Below are positions 18,155 to 27,640 of a DNA stretch of 64,000 nucleotides, piece after piece. This stretch comes from CBDFHC01 sp965247585. Lineage in GTDB: Bacteria; Chloroflexota; Dehalococcoidia; Lucifugimonadales; GCA-2712585. The translations under genes were made by a program, and so were the position numbers. The DNA lies in contig CBDFHC010000005.1 of assembly GCA_965247585.1 (NCBI GenBank), positions 62,001-126,000 on the forward strand. Direction: 5' to 3'. Position 1 is the stretch's first letter. Each line of letters starts with the position of its first letter. A model generated the notes under the pieces. It searched no databases. It saw only the letters and a program-made list of their open reading frames with translations, and was not told the origin of the DNA.

Positions 18155-20383
18155 TTAGCGGTTGCCGGGGCGGTAGGGGGGCCGTGGGCCGCCGCCACCG
18201 CCGGGAGGACGTCCACCACCGGGGCGGCCGCCGCCGGGGCTGAAGCCTCGCGAAGGGCCGTCGGGCCGGGGGCCACGGTCCGAGGAGGGGCGGGCGCCGG
18301 GGGAATCGGCGGGGCGTGGACGCTCGGCGTCGCCGAAGAGGGCGCGGCGGCTGAGGTTGATGCGGCCCATGTTGTCTATTTCCTGGACCATGACGGTAAT
18401 CTCTTGGCCCATGGTGAGGCCGTTGTCGGCGGCGGCCATTTCCTCGGTGCGGAGGAGGCCGTCCTTGCCGGGGACCAGCTCAACGAAGGCGCCGAAGTTG
18501 ACCATGCGGACGACTTTGCCGGTGAAGATATCGCCGACGACCAGCTCTCGGGTCATGGCTTCGATCTTCTGGCGAGCCTTGTCGATGCTCTCCTGAGCGG
18601 TGGCGCCGATGTTGACGTTGCCTGCGTCATCAATATCAATGGTGGCGCCGGTCTCTTCGATGATGGCGCGGATCATGCGGCCACCGGGGCCGATGACGGT
18701 GCCTATCTTATCGACAGGGATGGTGATGCGGACCATTTTGGGAGCGTACTGGCTGAGGGAGTCACGGTGGGTGCTGATGGTCTGGTTCATTTTGGCCAGT
18801 ATGTGGAGGCGGCCCAGGCGGGCCTGCTCCAGGGCTATTTCCAGGATGTCATATCCGAGGCCGCTGATTTTCATGTCCATCTGAAGGGCGTTGATGCCCT
18901 TTTCAGTGCCGGCGACTTTGAAGTCCATGTCACCGAAGAAGTCTTCGACGCCCTGGATATCGCTGAGGACGGCGTAGTTACCTTCGTCTCCCATGATGAG
19001 GCCCATGGCGACGCCGGCGACGGGGGCCTTGATGGGGACACCCGCGTCCATGAGGGCGAGGGAGCTGCCGCAAACGCTGGCCATGGAGGTGCTGCCGTTG
19101 GAGCTAAGGACTTCGGAGACGACGCGGAGGACGTAGGGGAAATCGTCGTCGCTGGGGAGGACGGGGATGAGGGCGCGCTCGGCCAAGGCGCCGTGTCCGA
19201 TTTCACGGCGGCCGGTGAACATTCGACCAGTCTCACCTGTGGAATAGGGAGGGAAGTTGTAGTGGTGCATATAGCGCTTTTTTTCCTGGGGGCCGAGGGT
19301 GTCCAGGTTCTGGGTCATGCCGACGGAGCCGAGGGTGGCGATGCTGAGGACCTGGGTGAGACCACGGGAGAAGAGGCCGGTACCGTGGGCGCGGGGAAGG
19401 AGTCCGACTTCAGCGCTGATTGTGCGGATCTCGTTCAGGGAGCGTCCGTCCGGCCGGATGCCTTTTTCCAGGATGCGGGCGCGGACCGCCTTTTTCTGGA
19501 GGGCGTCAAAGATGGAAGCGATTTGTTTGGGTTCGAAGTCCGGCTGGAGGGCGGCGACGACCTCTTGTTCCAAGCGCTTGAGGGCACTCTCGCGCTCAGG
19601 CTTCTCGCCGGGCTGCTCCAGGACCTGCTGCAGCTTGCCGTTGAGGGCGGACTGGACGCGGGACTCCAGCTCCGAGGTGTCTGGCACGGGAGGGGCGGCC
19701 TGCTTGGTCTTGCCTGCGACGCGGACCAACTCGTCAATCATATCGACGACAACGTCATTGGCTTCCTGGGCCTTGCGTATGGCCTGGATGACGATGCCTT
19801 CGGAGACCTCGGAGGCGCCCGCCTCCACCATGCCGATGGAGCCGCGGGTACCGGCGACGGCGACGCTGAGCTGGGCCTCGTCCATCTGCTCGTAGGTGGG
19901 GTTGACGATGTATTCACCATTTATGTAAGCGACGCGGGAGGCGCCGACGGCGTTGTTGAAGGGGATGTCTGAAATAGAGACGGCGGCGGAAGCGCCGATG
20001 ATGCCGAGGATGTCCGGGGGGACGGAGCGGTCAGAGGAAAGGGGCATGATGACGACCTGAAGGTCGTTACGGAGGCCCTTGGGGAATTGGGGACGGAGGG
20101 GCCGGTCCACGAGGCGGGCGGAAAGGACGGCATCGGCGCCGGGGCGACCCTCGCGCCGGAAGAAGCTACCGGGTATTTTGCCGATGGCGTAGAGCTTCTC
20201 TTCGAACTCGATGGTTAGGGGGAGAAAGTCCATGTTGGGGCGAGGGTCAGACATGGTGGCGGTGACCAGGAGAACGGTGTCACCGCAGGTAACGGTAACG
20301 GCGCCGTTGGCCTGGGCGGCCAGCTTGCCGGTCTGAATGGTGATGGTCTGACTACCAATTGTTCGTTCCAGGGTGTGTTCCAT
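18155..20383 (-). CDS. pnp: polyribonucleotide nucleotidyltransferase (PNPase)
   Basis: 742 residues; 3'-5' phosphorolytic RNase and degradosome component. Two RNase PH-like halves are seen (FFRREGRPGADAVLSARLVDRPLRP in the first; SRGLTQVLSIATLGS and RREIGHGALAERAL in the second), with the catalytic region GSSLALMDAGVPI and VLSDIQGVEDFFGDMDFKVAG. Then a KH domain (TVIGPGGRMIRAIIEETGATI) and an S1 domain (GDIFTGKVVRMVNFGAFVELVPG). The C-terminus ends in a disordered Arg/Gly/Pro tail of about 50 residues, likely RNA-binding. It follows rpsO in the classic rpsO-pnp order, but a terminator-like hairpin lies between. Confidence 0.97.
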   Translation of the reverse strand: MEHTLERTIGSQTITIQTGKLAAQANGAVTVTCGDTVLLVTATMSDPRPNMDFLPLTIEFEEKLYAIGKIPGSFFRREGRPGADAVLSARLVDRPLRPQFPKGLRNDLQVVIMPLSSDRSVPPDILGIIGASAAVSISDIPFNNAVGASRVAYINGEYIVNPTYEQMDEAQLSVAVAGTRGSIGMVEAGASEVSEGIVIQAIRKAQEANDVVVDMIDELVRVAGKTKQAAPPVPDTSELESRVQSALNGKLQQVLEQPGEKPERESALKRLEQEVVAALQPDFEPKQIASIFDALQKKAVRARILEKGIRPDGRSLNEIRTISAEVGLLPRAHGTGLFSRGLTQVLSIATLGSVGMTQNLDTLGPQEKKRYMHHYNFPPYSTGETGRMFTGRREIGHGALAERALIPVLPSDDDFPYVLRVVSEVLSSNGSTSMASVCGSSLALMDAGVPIKAPVAGVAMGLIMGDEGNYAVLSDIQGVEDFFGDMDFKVAGTEKGINALQMDMKISGLGYDILEIALEQARLGRLHILAKMNQTISTHRDSLSQYAPKMVRITIPVDKIGTVIGPGGRMIRAIIEETGATIDIDDAGNVNIGATAQESIDKARQKIEAMTRELVVGDIFTGKVVRMVNFGAFVELVPGKDGLLRTEEMAAADNGLTMGQEITVMVQEIDNMGRINLSRRALFGDAERPRPADSPGARPSSDRGPRPDGPSRGFSPGGGRPGGGRPPGGGGGPRPPYRPGNR

Positions 20384-20440
20384 AGCGAATAATTCGAGGT
20401 CCTCTCAAGATTAAAGAGCATAGCGAGGGCAAAGGGGAGG

Positions 20441-20470
20441 AAAGAATAAAGCACCCTGTGGAAGGGTGCT
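20441..20470 (-). terminator. terminator or processing hairpin between rpsO and pnp
   Basis: On the minus strand AGCACCC (20470-20464), a 7-base loop and GGGTGCT (20456-20450) form a 7-bp stem followed by TTTATTCTTT. It overlaps the rpsO stop codon and precedes pnp, the position of the rpsO terminator and RNase III site in well-studied bacteria. Confidence 0.75.
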
Positions 20471-20732
20471 ATCTGCGGAGGCCGAGGCGGCCTATTATTG
20501 CCCTGTATCTGGCGACATCCTTGCGGGTGAGATAGTTAAGCAGTTTCCTGCGGCGGCCCACCAGCTTGAGCAGTCCGACGCGAGTATGGGTATCTTTGTG
20601 ATGCTGCCTGAGATGGTCAGTCAACTCGCGGATGCGCTCGGTAAGGACGGCGACTTGGACTTCTGCAGAACCTGTATCGGCGGGATGCGCTCCATATTCC
20701 CGGATAATGTCAGACTTGGTGTCCTTTTCCAC
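20469..20732 (-). CDS. rpsO: 30S ribosomal protein S15
   Basis: 87 residues, normal for S15, which binds the central domain of 16S rRNA early in 30S assembly. Family motifs are intact: HPADTGSAEVQVAVLTERI, LTDHLRQHHKDTHTRVGLL and VGRRRKLLNYLTRKDVARY. The start is GTG at 20732, with a GAGG about 14 bases upstream. Transcribed from the extended -10 at 20769-20777 and followed by a hairpin, then pnp. Confidence 0.97.
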   Translation of the reverse strand: MEKDTKSDIIREYGAHPADTGSAEVQVAVLTERIRELTDHLRQHHKDTHTRVGLLKLVGRRRKLLNYLTRKDVARYRAIIGRLGLRR

Positions 20733-20768
20733 TAAATACTCTGTTTCCTCGCTCTCTTTTCAGGTGAG

Positions 20769-20777
20769 ATTATAGCA
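20769..20777 (-). promoter_or_regulatory. extended -10 promoter for rpsO
   Basis: Minus-strand TGCTATAAT, with perfect TATAAT at 20769-20774, lies 37 bases before the rpsO start. A weak TTCCAC lies 18 bases upstream as a possible -35. Confidence 0.6.
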
Positions 20778-20903
20778 CAGGGGAGTCAAGGTGTGGAACA
20801 GATGGGCGGTGCCGATTGGCTTTGGCTGGGGAGGCGTAGCGGTTGCCGGAGGGGGAGAACGAGGACTAAGCTAGGCTGGCTTTCGAGACTGTTTGAGGTG
20901 GAT

Positions 20904-21728
20904 TTGTCTACGCTGTATGTGGTGGCAACGCCGATTGGAAACCTGGAGGACGTGACTTCCAGGGCGCTTCGGGTATTGGGGGAGGTGGGTCTGATAGCGG
21001 CGGAGGATACGCGGACGACACGGAAGCTGTTGAACCGGTACGGGATCAAGGGGCGGCTGGTGAGTTTTCACGAGCATAACCGGAAGGCCAGGGCGCCGAG
21101 GATTCTGGAGGCGCTAAGAACGGGGGATGTGGCGCTGGTCTCGGAAGCGGGAGCACCGGGGGTGAGCGACCCGGGGCGGGAGCTGGTGCAGTTGGCGCGG
21201 GAAGAGGGTCACACGGTGACGCCGGTGCCTGGGGCGTCGGCGGTGACGACGGCGATATCGGCGTCCGGGATGGCGGGGCAGAGTTTCTTGTTTCTAGGGT
21301 TCCTGCCGAGGACGAAGAAGGCGCGAGGAAGGGCGCTGGCGGAAGCAGCGGTGTCTGCACATACGCTGGTGTTGTATGAGGCGCCGCACCGGATACGGCA
21401 GACGCTGGAGGAGGCGTTGCATGCGCTGGGGGACCGTAAGATAACGGTGTGCCGGGAGCTGACGAAGCTGTATGAGGAGATTTTTCACGGGTCGATTTCG
21501 GAGGCGGTGGGGCGGTTCGGGGAGCCCCGGGGGGAGTTCACGCTGGTGATTGAGGGCCGCGGGACGGAGGAGGCGCCGCGGGACGAGGGGCAGGTGCGGC
21601 GGGAGCTGTTGGGACTGCGGGAGGAGGGGGCGAGGGCGAGGGAGGCGGTGGCGACGGTGGTGGAGGCAACGGGGCTGCCGAGGCGTTATGTTTACCAGCA
21701 GTGGCTGGCGTTGGGGAGGGAAGGGTGA
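20904..21728 (+). CDS. rsmI: 16S rRNA (cytidine-2'-O)-methyltransferase RsmI
   Basis: 275 residues from the TTG at 20904, preceded at good spacing by GAGG; the frame extends to 20793 but the family begins at LYVVATPIGNLEDVTSRAL. It 2'-O-methylates C1402 of 16S rRNA. Tetrapyrrole-methylase fold signatures: ATPIGNLED, AEDTRTTRKLL, SEAGAPGVSDPGRELV, VTPVPGASAVTTAISASG, FLGFLPRTKK and VLYEAPHRIRQTLEE. The C-terminal extension is short and Arg/Glu-rich. Divergent from rpsO and upstream of metG. Confidence 0.93.
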   Translation: MSTLYVVATPIGNLEDVTSRALRVLGEVGLIAAEDTRTTRKLLNRYGIKGRLVSFHEHNRKARAPRILEALRTGDVALVSEAGAPGVSDPGRELVQLAREEGHTVTPVPGASAVTTAISASGMAGQSFLFLGFLPRTKKARGRALAEAAVSAHTLVLYEAPHRIRQTLEEALHALGDRKITVCRELTKLYEEIFHGSISEAVGRFGEPRGEFTLVIEGRGTEEAPRDEGQVRRELLGLREEGARAREAVATVVEATGLPRRYVYQQWLALGREG

Positions 21729-21766
21729 GGGGGCAACGGGTGTCTATCATGTGGAGAATGGGGTTG

Positions 21767-21775
21767 TGCTAAACT
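21767..21775 (+). promoter_or_regulatory. possible extended -10 for metG
   Basis: TGCTAAACT at 21767-21775, between rsmI and metG, fits the TGn-plus-hexamer pattern seen at prs, purA and rpsO. The hexamer is imperfect and no -35 is evident. Confidence 0.3.
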
Positions 21776-21831
21776 GACTTTTCGACGCCCGCCGCGCCTG
21801 GATGCGGCTGGAACGCAGAGGGACCGCAGGA

Positions 21832-23505
21832 ATGACGGAACGGATTTTTATAGGGGTGGCCTGGCCGTATGCCAACGGGCCGCTGCACCTGGGGCATATA
21901 GCGGGCTGCTATCTGCCAGCGGATATATTCGCACGGTTCCACCGCATGATTGGGAACGAGGTGCTGATGGTGTCCGGCAGCGACCAGCACGGGACGCCGA
22001 TCACGATTCGGGCGGACCAGGACGGGGTGTCGCCGCAGGAGCTGGTGGACCGGTACCATAAGATGTTCCTGGAGAGTTGGGACCGGCTGGGGATAAGCTT
22101 CGACCTGTTCACGACGACGGGGACGGAGAATCACCGCGAGGTGGTGCACCGGCTTTTCCTGGAGTTGATGGAGAAAGGGTTCATTTACAAGGACACGATG
22201 CTATTGCCGTTCTGTCCGAATTGCGGGCAGTTCCGGCCGGACCGTTACATTGAGGGGACGTGTCCGAATTGCGGGAGCGAAGGCGCCCGGGGGGACCAGT
22301 GCGATAGCTGCGGGCGGACGCTGAACCCGGAGGAGCTGATCAGCCCAAGGTGCCAGATATGCGGCAGCGCACCGGAGTTCAGGGACTCGGAGCATTTCTT
22401 CCTGAAGCTCAGCGCTTTCGAGGCGCCGCTGCTGAAGTGGTTGGAGGGGAAGAAGCACTGGAGGCCCAACGTTCTCAATTTCACGCAGCGGTTCCTGGAG
22501 CAGGGGCTGAAGGACCGGGCGATCACCCGAGACATTTTGTGGGGGGTGCCGGTGCCGGTGGAGGGGTTCGACTCGAAGCGCATCTACGTGTGGTTCGAGG
22601 CGGTGACGGGGTACCTTTCGGCGGCGATGGAGTGGGCGCAGCGGCAGGGGGATGCGGATGGGTGGGCGCCGTTTTACAAGGATGCCGATACGAAGGCCTA
22701 TTACTTCATAGGGAAGGACAATATTCCGTTCCACACGATGATCTGGCCGGCAATGCTGATGGGGGAGGGCTCGCTGAACCTGCCGTACGATGTGCCGGCG
22801 AATGAGTTCCTGAACCTGGAGGAGGCGAAGCTTTCGACGAGCGGGAACTGGGCGGTGTGGGTGCCGGACTATCTGGAGCGGTTCGAGGCGGACCCGCTGC
22901 GGTACGTGCTTTCGGCAACTATGCCGGAGACGAGCGATTCCAACTTCTCGTGGCCGGACTTCGTGCGGAGGAATAACCAGGAGCTGGTGGCGACGTACGG
23001 GAATCTGGTGCACCGGGTGCTGACGATGACGCACCGGACGTTTGATGGCCGGTTCCCCAGCGCGGGGGAGCTGGACGCGGAGGACCGGGCGCTGATGGAG
23101 AGGCTGCCAGGGGCGCTGGATGAAGCGAAGGGGCACTTTTTAGCGTGCCGGTTCCGGCAGGCGCTGGCGACGGCGATGGGGACGGCGCAGGCGGCGAATA
23201 GGTACATTGACGGGAAGGCGCCGTGGCAGACGCGGAAGACGGACATGGAGCGGACGGGCACGACGCTATGGGTTTGCCTGAACGTGATCGCATGTCTTCG
23301 GACGTTGACGTACCCGTTCCTGCCGTTCAGCGCGCAGAAGCTGCACGAGTCGCTAGGGTTCCCAGGGGAGGTGAAGGAGCAGGGATGGGTGCTGGCGGAG
23401 ATTGAGGGGGGGCATGGGTTCCCGGCGCCAGAACCTCTGTTCAGCAAGCTGGAGGAGTCTGTGGCGGAGGAAGAGATGGAACGGCTGCGAGCGAGAGCCA
23501 CGTAG
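21832..23505 (+). CDS. metG: methionyl-tRNA synthetase
   Basis: 557 residues from the ATG at 21832 (MTERIFIGVAWPYANGPLHL), which has GAGGG 9 bases upstream; an in-frame ATG at 21802 is less likely. The class I HIGH motif is HLGH. A connective-peptide zinc region carries four CxxC knuckles (CPNC, CPNC, CDSC and CQIC, about residues 125-180). The KMSKS loop reads KLSTS, a variant found in part of the family. ISFDLFTTTGTENH and YVWFEAVTGY are conserved. There is no C-terminal tRNA-binding dimerisation domain, so this is the shorter form. A prenyl synthase starts 4 bases after its stop. Confidence 0.95.
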   Translation: MTERIFIGVAWPYANGPLHLGHIAGCYLPADIFARFHRMIGNEVLMVSGSDQHGTPITIRADQDGVSPQELVDRYHKMFLESWDRLGISFDLFTTTGTENHREVVHRLFLELMEKGFIYKDTMLLPFCPNCGQFRPDRYIEGTCPNCGSEGARGDQCDSCGRTLNPEELISPRCQICGSAPEFRDSEHFFLKLSAFEAPLLKWLEGKKHWRPNVLNFTQRFLEQGLKDRAITRDILWGVPVPVEGFDSKRIYVWFEAVTGYLSAAMEWAQRQGDADGWAPFYKDADTKAYYFIGKDNIPFHTMIWPAMLMGEGSLNLPYDVPANEFLNLEEAKLSTSGNWAVWVPDYLERFEADPLRYVLSATMPETSDSNFSWPDFVRRNNQELVATYGNLVHRVLTMTHRTFDGRFPSAGELDAEDRALMERLPGALDEAKGHFLACRFRQALATAMGTAQAANRYIDGKAPWQTRKTDMERTGTTLWVCLNVIACLRTLTYPFLPFSAQKLHESLGFPGEVKEQGWVLAEIEGGHGFPAPEPLFSKLEESVAEEEMERLRARAT

Positions 23506-23508
23506 GAA

Positions 23509-24513
23509 GTGGGATTGCCAGACGCCACGGAAGCCAAGACGGACGCCTTCTACCGGCCAGTGGGTAAGGAGTTGGCGCAGGTGCGGAGCAACCTGCACAA
23601 CCTGGTGAAGGGTAAGGGGGACCACTTAGATGACCTGCTGGGCTATCTGTTCGACCGGGGAGGGAAGGGGATGAGGCCGGCGATAACGCTGCTGACCTCT
23701 AAGGTGCACGGGACGGACGAGAGCGCGGAGGCGCCGGCAGCGGCGGTGGTGATGGCGACGGCGGTGGAGCTGCTGCACATAGCAACGTTGATTCACGACG
23801 ATACGGTGGACAATTCTACGCTGCGCCGTGGCAGGGAGACGATCAGCAACCGGTGGGACCAGAACGTGGCGATCCTGCTGGGGGACTATGTTTTCGCGAC
23901 GTCGGCGACGTTTGTGTGCGACACGGAGAGCGTCCGGGTGATCCGCCGCTTTTCGGAGACGATTATGGACCTGTCCAGCGGGCAACTGATGGAGTATTTC
24001 AACAGCGGCAGGGCGGAGCAGGACCGAAGTCTGTATGAGGAGCGGATTTACAGGAAGACGGCGTCGCTGTTCCAGACGGCGGCGGAGACGGGAGCGATCC
24101 TAGGGGGCAGTCCGGAGGAGACGGTGGCGGCGCTGTCCCAGTACGGCTATAACGTGGGTATGGGGTTCCAGATAGTTGACGATATTCTGGATGTGGAGGG
24201 GGATATGGAGGAGATTGGAAAGCCGGTGGGGAACGACCTGGCGCAGGGGGTGTTGACGCTGCCGACGATCATGCTGATGGAACGTTCGGAGGGGGAGAAC
24301 CCGATTCGGCGGCTGTTTGCGCATCCCGAGGAGCCGGAGCACCTGGGGGAGGCGCTCCGGATGATTCAAGGGTCGTCAATAGTGGAGGAGTGCTACGCAG
24401 AGGCGGAGGGGTACTGTGAGAAGGCGCGGCAGGCGATATCAGGGCTGCCGGACAGCCCGTCATTGAGGGCTTTGGAGTTGTTGGCGGGGTATGTGACGGA
24501 GAGGCGGAAGTAG
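23509..24513 (+). CDS. polyprenyl diphosphate synthase (octa/nonaprenyl type)
   Basis: 334 residues; adds isopentenyl units to an allylic diphosphate to make the long side chain of quinones. The GGKGMRPAITLL motif, the first Asp-rich motif DDTVDNSTLRRGR and the second, QIVDDILDVEGD, mark an all-trans synthase. Residues before the first Asp-rich motif (ELLHIATLIH) are small, consistent with long-chain products, but chain length cannot be fixed. The start is GTG at 23509 or TTG at 23515, just after the metG stop, so the two are probably cotranscribed. Confidence 0.9.
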   Translation: MGLPDATEAKTDAFYRPVGKELAQVRSNLHNLVKGKGDHLDDLLGYLFDRGGKGMRPAITLLTSKVHGTDESAEAPAAAVVMATAVELLHIATLIHDDTVDNSTLRRGRETISNRWDQNVAILLGDYVFATSATFVCDTESVRVIRRFSETIMDLSSGQLMEYFNSGRAEQDRSLYEERIYRKTASLFQTAAETGAILGGSPEETVAALSQYGYNVGMGFQIVDDILDVEGDMEEIGKPVGNDLAQGVLTLPTIMLMERSEGENPIRRLFAHPEEPEHLGEALRMIQGSSIVEECYAEAEGYCEKARQAISGLPDSPSLRALELLAGYVTERRK

Positions 24514-26095
24514 GGGGCTGGGTCGAGCGCGACGGCCAGGTAAGGGGTTGGGGTGATAGTCCGCGTTAGGTTAGGAAACCTTGGCGGGGCAATCAGTGAT
24601 GGCGTTGGGTGTTAGTTCCGCTAAGGGCTTGGAATCACAGGTTGGTGGTTCCCACCATCCCGCCCCGAATGGTTTTGGTTCCTGAGGGCCACCCTCAGAC
24701 TCCCGGCAGATGGGGCTTCCCCCTCTGCACTCCCGCTGGAGGTCTTGTCAAGCGGATGATGGCCGATGCATTTGGGAGTAGGCGCGAAGGTTGGATGTGC
24801 TCTCCACCACACCCAGATTCTTAGATCCTCACGGGCCGATTCAGAATGACATGATGGGGGGTGGCGCCGCCCGGGAAGGGCTATGGAGGACGTGTAGGCT
24901 CTTATTGTCCAGGGCGGACAGTGATGGCCATAGGGGTCGCCTCTCGTAACGGCTGCGAATCACAGGTTGGTGGTTCCCACGATCCCGCCCCGAATGGTTT
25001 TGGCTCCTGAGGGACACCCTCAGACTCCCGTCAGATGGGGCTTCCCCCTCTGCACTCCCGCTGGAGGTCTTGTCAAGCGGATGATGGCCGCTGCATTAGG
25101 GAGTAGGCGCGAAGGTTGGATGTGCTCTCCCACCACACCCAGATTCTTCGATCCTCACGGGCCGATTCAGAATGACATGATGGGGGGTGGCGCCGCCTGG
25201 GAAGGGCTATGGAGGACGTGTAGGCTCTTATTGTCCAGGGCGGACAGTGATGGCCATAGGTGTCGCCTCTCGTAACGGCTGCGAATCACAGGTTGGTGGT
25301 TCCCACCATCCCGCCCAGTTAGGTTTTGGTTCCTGAGGGACACCCTCAGACTCCCGGCAGATGGGGCTTCCCCCTCTGCACTCCCGCTGGAGATCTTGTC
25401 AAGCGGATGATGGCCGCTGCATTAGGGAGTAGGCGCGAAGGTTGGATGTGCTCTCCCACCACACCCAGATTCTTTGATCCTCACGGGCCGATTCAGAATG
25501 ACATGATGGGAGGGTGGCGCCGCCTGGGAAGGGCTATTAAGGACGTGTAGGCTTCCCAAATTTGGGGGGGAACGGTGATGGCGATGGGTATGGCTACCAC
25601 GGAGGACTGAAAATCGAAGGTTGGTGGTTCCCACCATCCCGCCCCGAATGGTTTTGGTTTCTAAGGGACACCCTCAGACTCCCGGCAGATGGGGCTTCCC
25701 CCTCTGCACTCCCGCTGGAGATCTTGTCAAGCGGATGATGGCCGCTGCATTAGGGAGTAGGCGCGAAGGTTGGATGTGCTCTCCCACCACACCCAGATTC
25801 TTTGATCCTCACGGGCCGATTCAGAATGACATGATGGGAGGGTGGCGCCGCCTGGGAAGGGCTATTGAGGACGTGTAGGCTTCCCAAATTTGGGGGGAAC
25901 GGTGATGGCGATGGGTATGGCTACCACGGAGGACTGAAAATCGAAGGTTGGTGGTTCCCACCATCCCGCCCCGAATGGTTTTGGTTTCTGAGGGACACCC
26001 TCAGACTCCCGGTCCTGATGGGAATCGGGGTCTTGGGACCAGGTCCCTCGACCCGGGGGACTTCGCCTCTCTGCACCCCCGTTTTTCATCACCAA
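24514..26095 (+). repeat. 325-bp tandem repeat array
   Basis: No gene. Four near-identical units marked by AAGCGGATGATGGCCG at about 24750, 25076, 25402 and 25730, then a fifth partial unit. Each has the leader plus GGTGGTTCCCACC, the CTGAGGG/CCCTCAG hairpin, a third hairpin GGGG-ctt-CCCC inside GCAG...CTGC, and a CCACACCCAGATTCTT...CAGAATGACATGATGGG block. The last copy (about 25940-26090) carries the longer third-hairpin variant with GGGACCAGGTCCC and abuts the amidohydrolase stop. Confidence 0.9.
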
Positions 26096-27640
26096 TTAGG
26101 CCTGCCAGGCGATGCGGCCTCCTGCCACGGTCATTATTGCTTTCAAGTCTTTTAGCTGTTCTGGGGGTACTTCCGTAGGGTCTCGGTCCAAGAGGACGAG
26201 GTCGGCCAGCTTTGCAGGGCTGATTGCGCCGAGTCGCGTTTCCTGGTGGCAGGAGTAGGCGGCGCCGGAGGTCCAGGCGGCCAGGGCATCGACAACGGGG
26301 ATTGCCTGGTCCCGGCCGAGGGGTTCGCCGGAGCCGGTGCGGCGGGTGACGGCGGCGTATATGGCAGTAAGGGGGTCCGGCGGAGAAACGGGCGCGTCAG
26401 ATGAGGCGGCCCACTTGATTTTCGACGCGGCCAAGGAGGCCAGTGGGTAGAGGCACGGCAGCAGGCGCGGGGACACGGAGGAGAGGTAAGCGTCGCCGCG
26501 GTGGTAGATGAAGCCGGGGTTGGTGACGACTATGGCGCCGCTTTGCCGGACCTGGGCCAGGGCGGAGGGAGTGCCCTCGGAGCAATGCTCGATGCGATGC
26601 CTCAGGGCGGAGGCGGGAGTGGCGGCGATGAGGCGCGCGGCGGCGATGATGGCCTCCTCTTCGACCGCATGGAAGGCAAGCTGGAAGCCGGCGCGGGACA
26701 AGGCATATGTTTCGGGGGCGAGATCCTCGATGGAGGGGTAGAGGTGGCCGGTGGTGAGGGTGAGCATGAATTTGACTGCGCCGATTCGGAGAGCGTCGTC
26801 GCCGCTGCCGGTGACTAGGCCTTGTTCGATGAAATGTGGGGCGTGACGGCGGCCAACCATCATGGTGATTCTGGGAACTAGGCGAGCTTCTTGTTTCAGT
26901 GACTGGAAGAGACGCCACCGGTCCAGAGTGTTGTCGGGGCCGGCGTCCTGAATCGAAGTGACGCCGCGGGAGAGGAGGAGGGAGTTGGCCCGGGCGACGC
27001 CATCTAGGAGCTCATCTTGGTCACGGTAGGGCGCGGCCAGCTCTGAGATGTGGGCGGACATTTCGAGGAAGAGGCCGGTGGGGTCTCCAGCGGCGTCGCG
27101 CATGATGACGCCCTGGGGAGGGTCCGGGGTGTGCCGGGTGATGCCCAGTAGCTGCATGGCGCGGGTGTTGAGGACGGTGGCGTGGCCGCTGCGGTGCTCC
27201 AGGCGGAGGGGGTGGCGGGGGACGGCGGCGTCCAGGTCGCCGCGGAGGGGGTGACGCTTCTCGCCAAGGCGGAGGTGGTCGTAGCCGCGGGCCTTGACCC
27301 AGCGGTCCGGTGGGAGGCGCTTCGCGGCCCGCCGGAGGAGGTGGATAAGCTCCGGGATGGTGGAGGCGTTAGTGGGACCGCAGTCGATGGAGGTTAGGCT
27401 GGAGGCGAGGGAGAGCAGGTGGCAGTGGGCGTCGTGGAAGCCCGGGAGCAGAGCGCCGCCGTGGCAGTCGATGACTTGGGTCCGGGGGCCGCGCAGCTTC
27501 GAAAGGGAGGGGTGTCCGCCGACGGCCTGGATTCGGCCGTCCTTGACGGCTACGGCGTTGGGGCGCTCCGGGGACGAGGCCAATGTGTCCATGGAAAGGA
27601 CGCGGGCGTTGGTGAGGAGGAGGTCTGGTGGCGATGGCAT
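26096..27640 (-). CDS. amidohydrolase family 3 (YtcJ-like) metal-dependent hydrolase
   Basis: 514 residues. N-terminal beta-sandwich strand LLLTNARVLSMDTL, then GGALLPGFHDAHCHLLSLA with the HxH metal ligands, FHAVEEEAI and LRHRIEHCS with further His ligands, and SSDAPVSPPDPLTAIYAAVTR with the final Asp. The C-terminus ends in the usual LGAISPAKLADLVLLDRDP and MTVAGGRIA. This architecture is the YtcJ/amidohydrolase 3 family, which hydrolyses C-N bonds of uncertain substrates; it is soluble with no signal peptide. ATG start with no clear ribosome-binding site; flanked on both sides by repeats, so probably monocistronic. Confidence 0.9.
   Translation of the reverse strand: MPSPPDLLLTNARVLSMDTLASSPERPNAVAVKDGRIQAVGGHPSLSKLRGPRTQVIDCHGGALLPGFHDAHCHLLSLASSLTSIDCGPTNASTIPELIHLLRRAAKRLPPDRWVKARGYDHLRLGEKRHPLRGDLDAAVPRHPLRLEHRSGHATVLNTRAMQLLGITRHTPDPPQGVIMRDAAGDPTGLFLEMSAHISELAAPYRDQDELLDGVARANSLLLSRGVTSIQDAGPDNTLDRWRLFQSLKQEARLVPRITMMVGRRHAPHFIEQGLVTGSGDDALRIGAVKFMLTLTTGHLYPSIEDLAPETYALSRAGFQLAFHAVEEEAIIAAARLIAATPASALRHRIEHCSEGTPSALAQVRQSGAIVVTNPGFIYHRGDAYLSSVSPRLLPCLYPLASLAASKIKWAASSDAPVSPPDPLTAIYAAVTRRTGSGEPLGRDQAIPVVDALAAWTSGAAYSCHQETRLGAISPAKLADLVLLDRDPTEVPPEQLKDLKAIMTVAGGRIAWQA

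Noticed and set aside
18149..19972. A 607-residue plus-strand ORF
   Set aside because: It is the antisense shadow of pnp, created by strong codon-position bias; the minus frame carries intact PNPase, KH and S1 motifs.
24514..26095. Insertion sequence or MITE
   Set aside because: No transposase, terminal inverted repeats or target-site duplications could be identified; the elements sit end to end in arrays.
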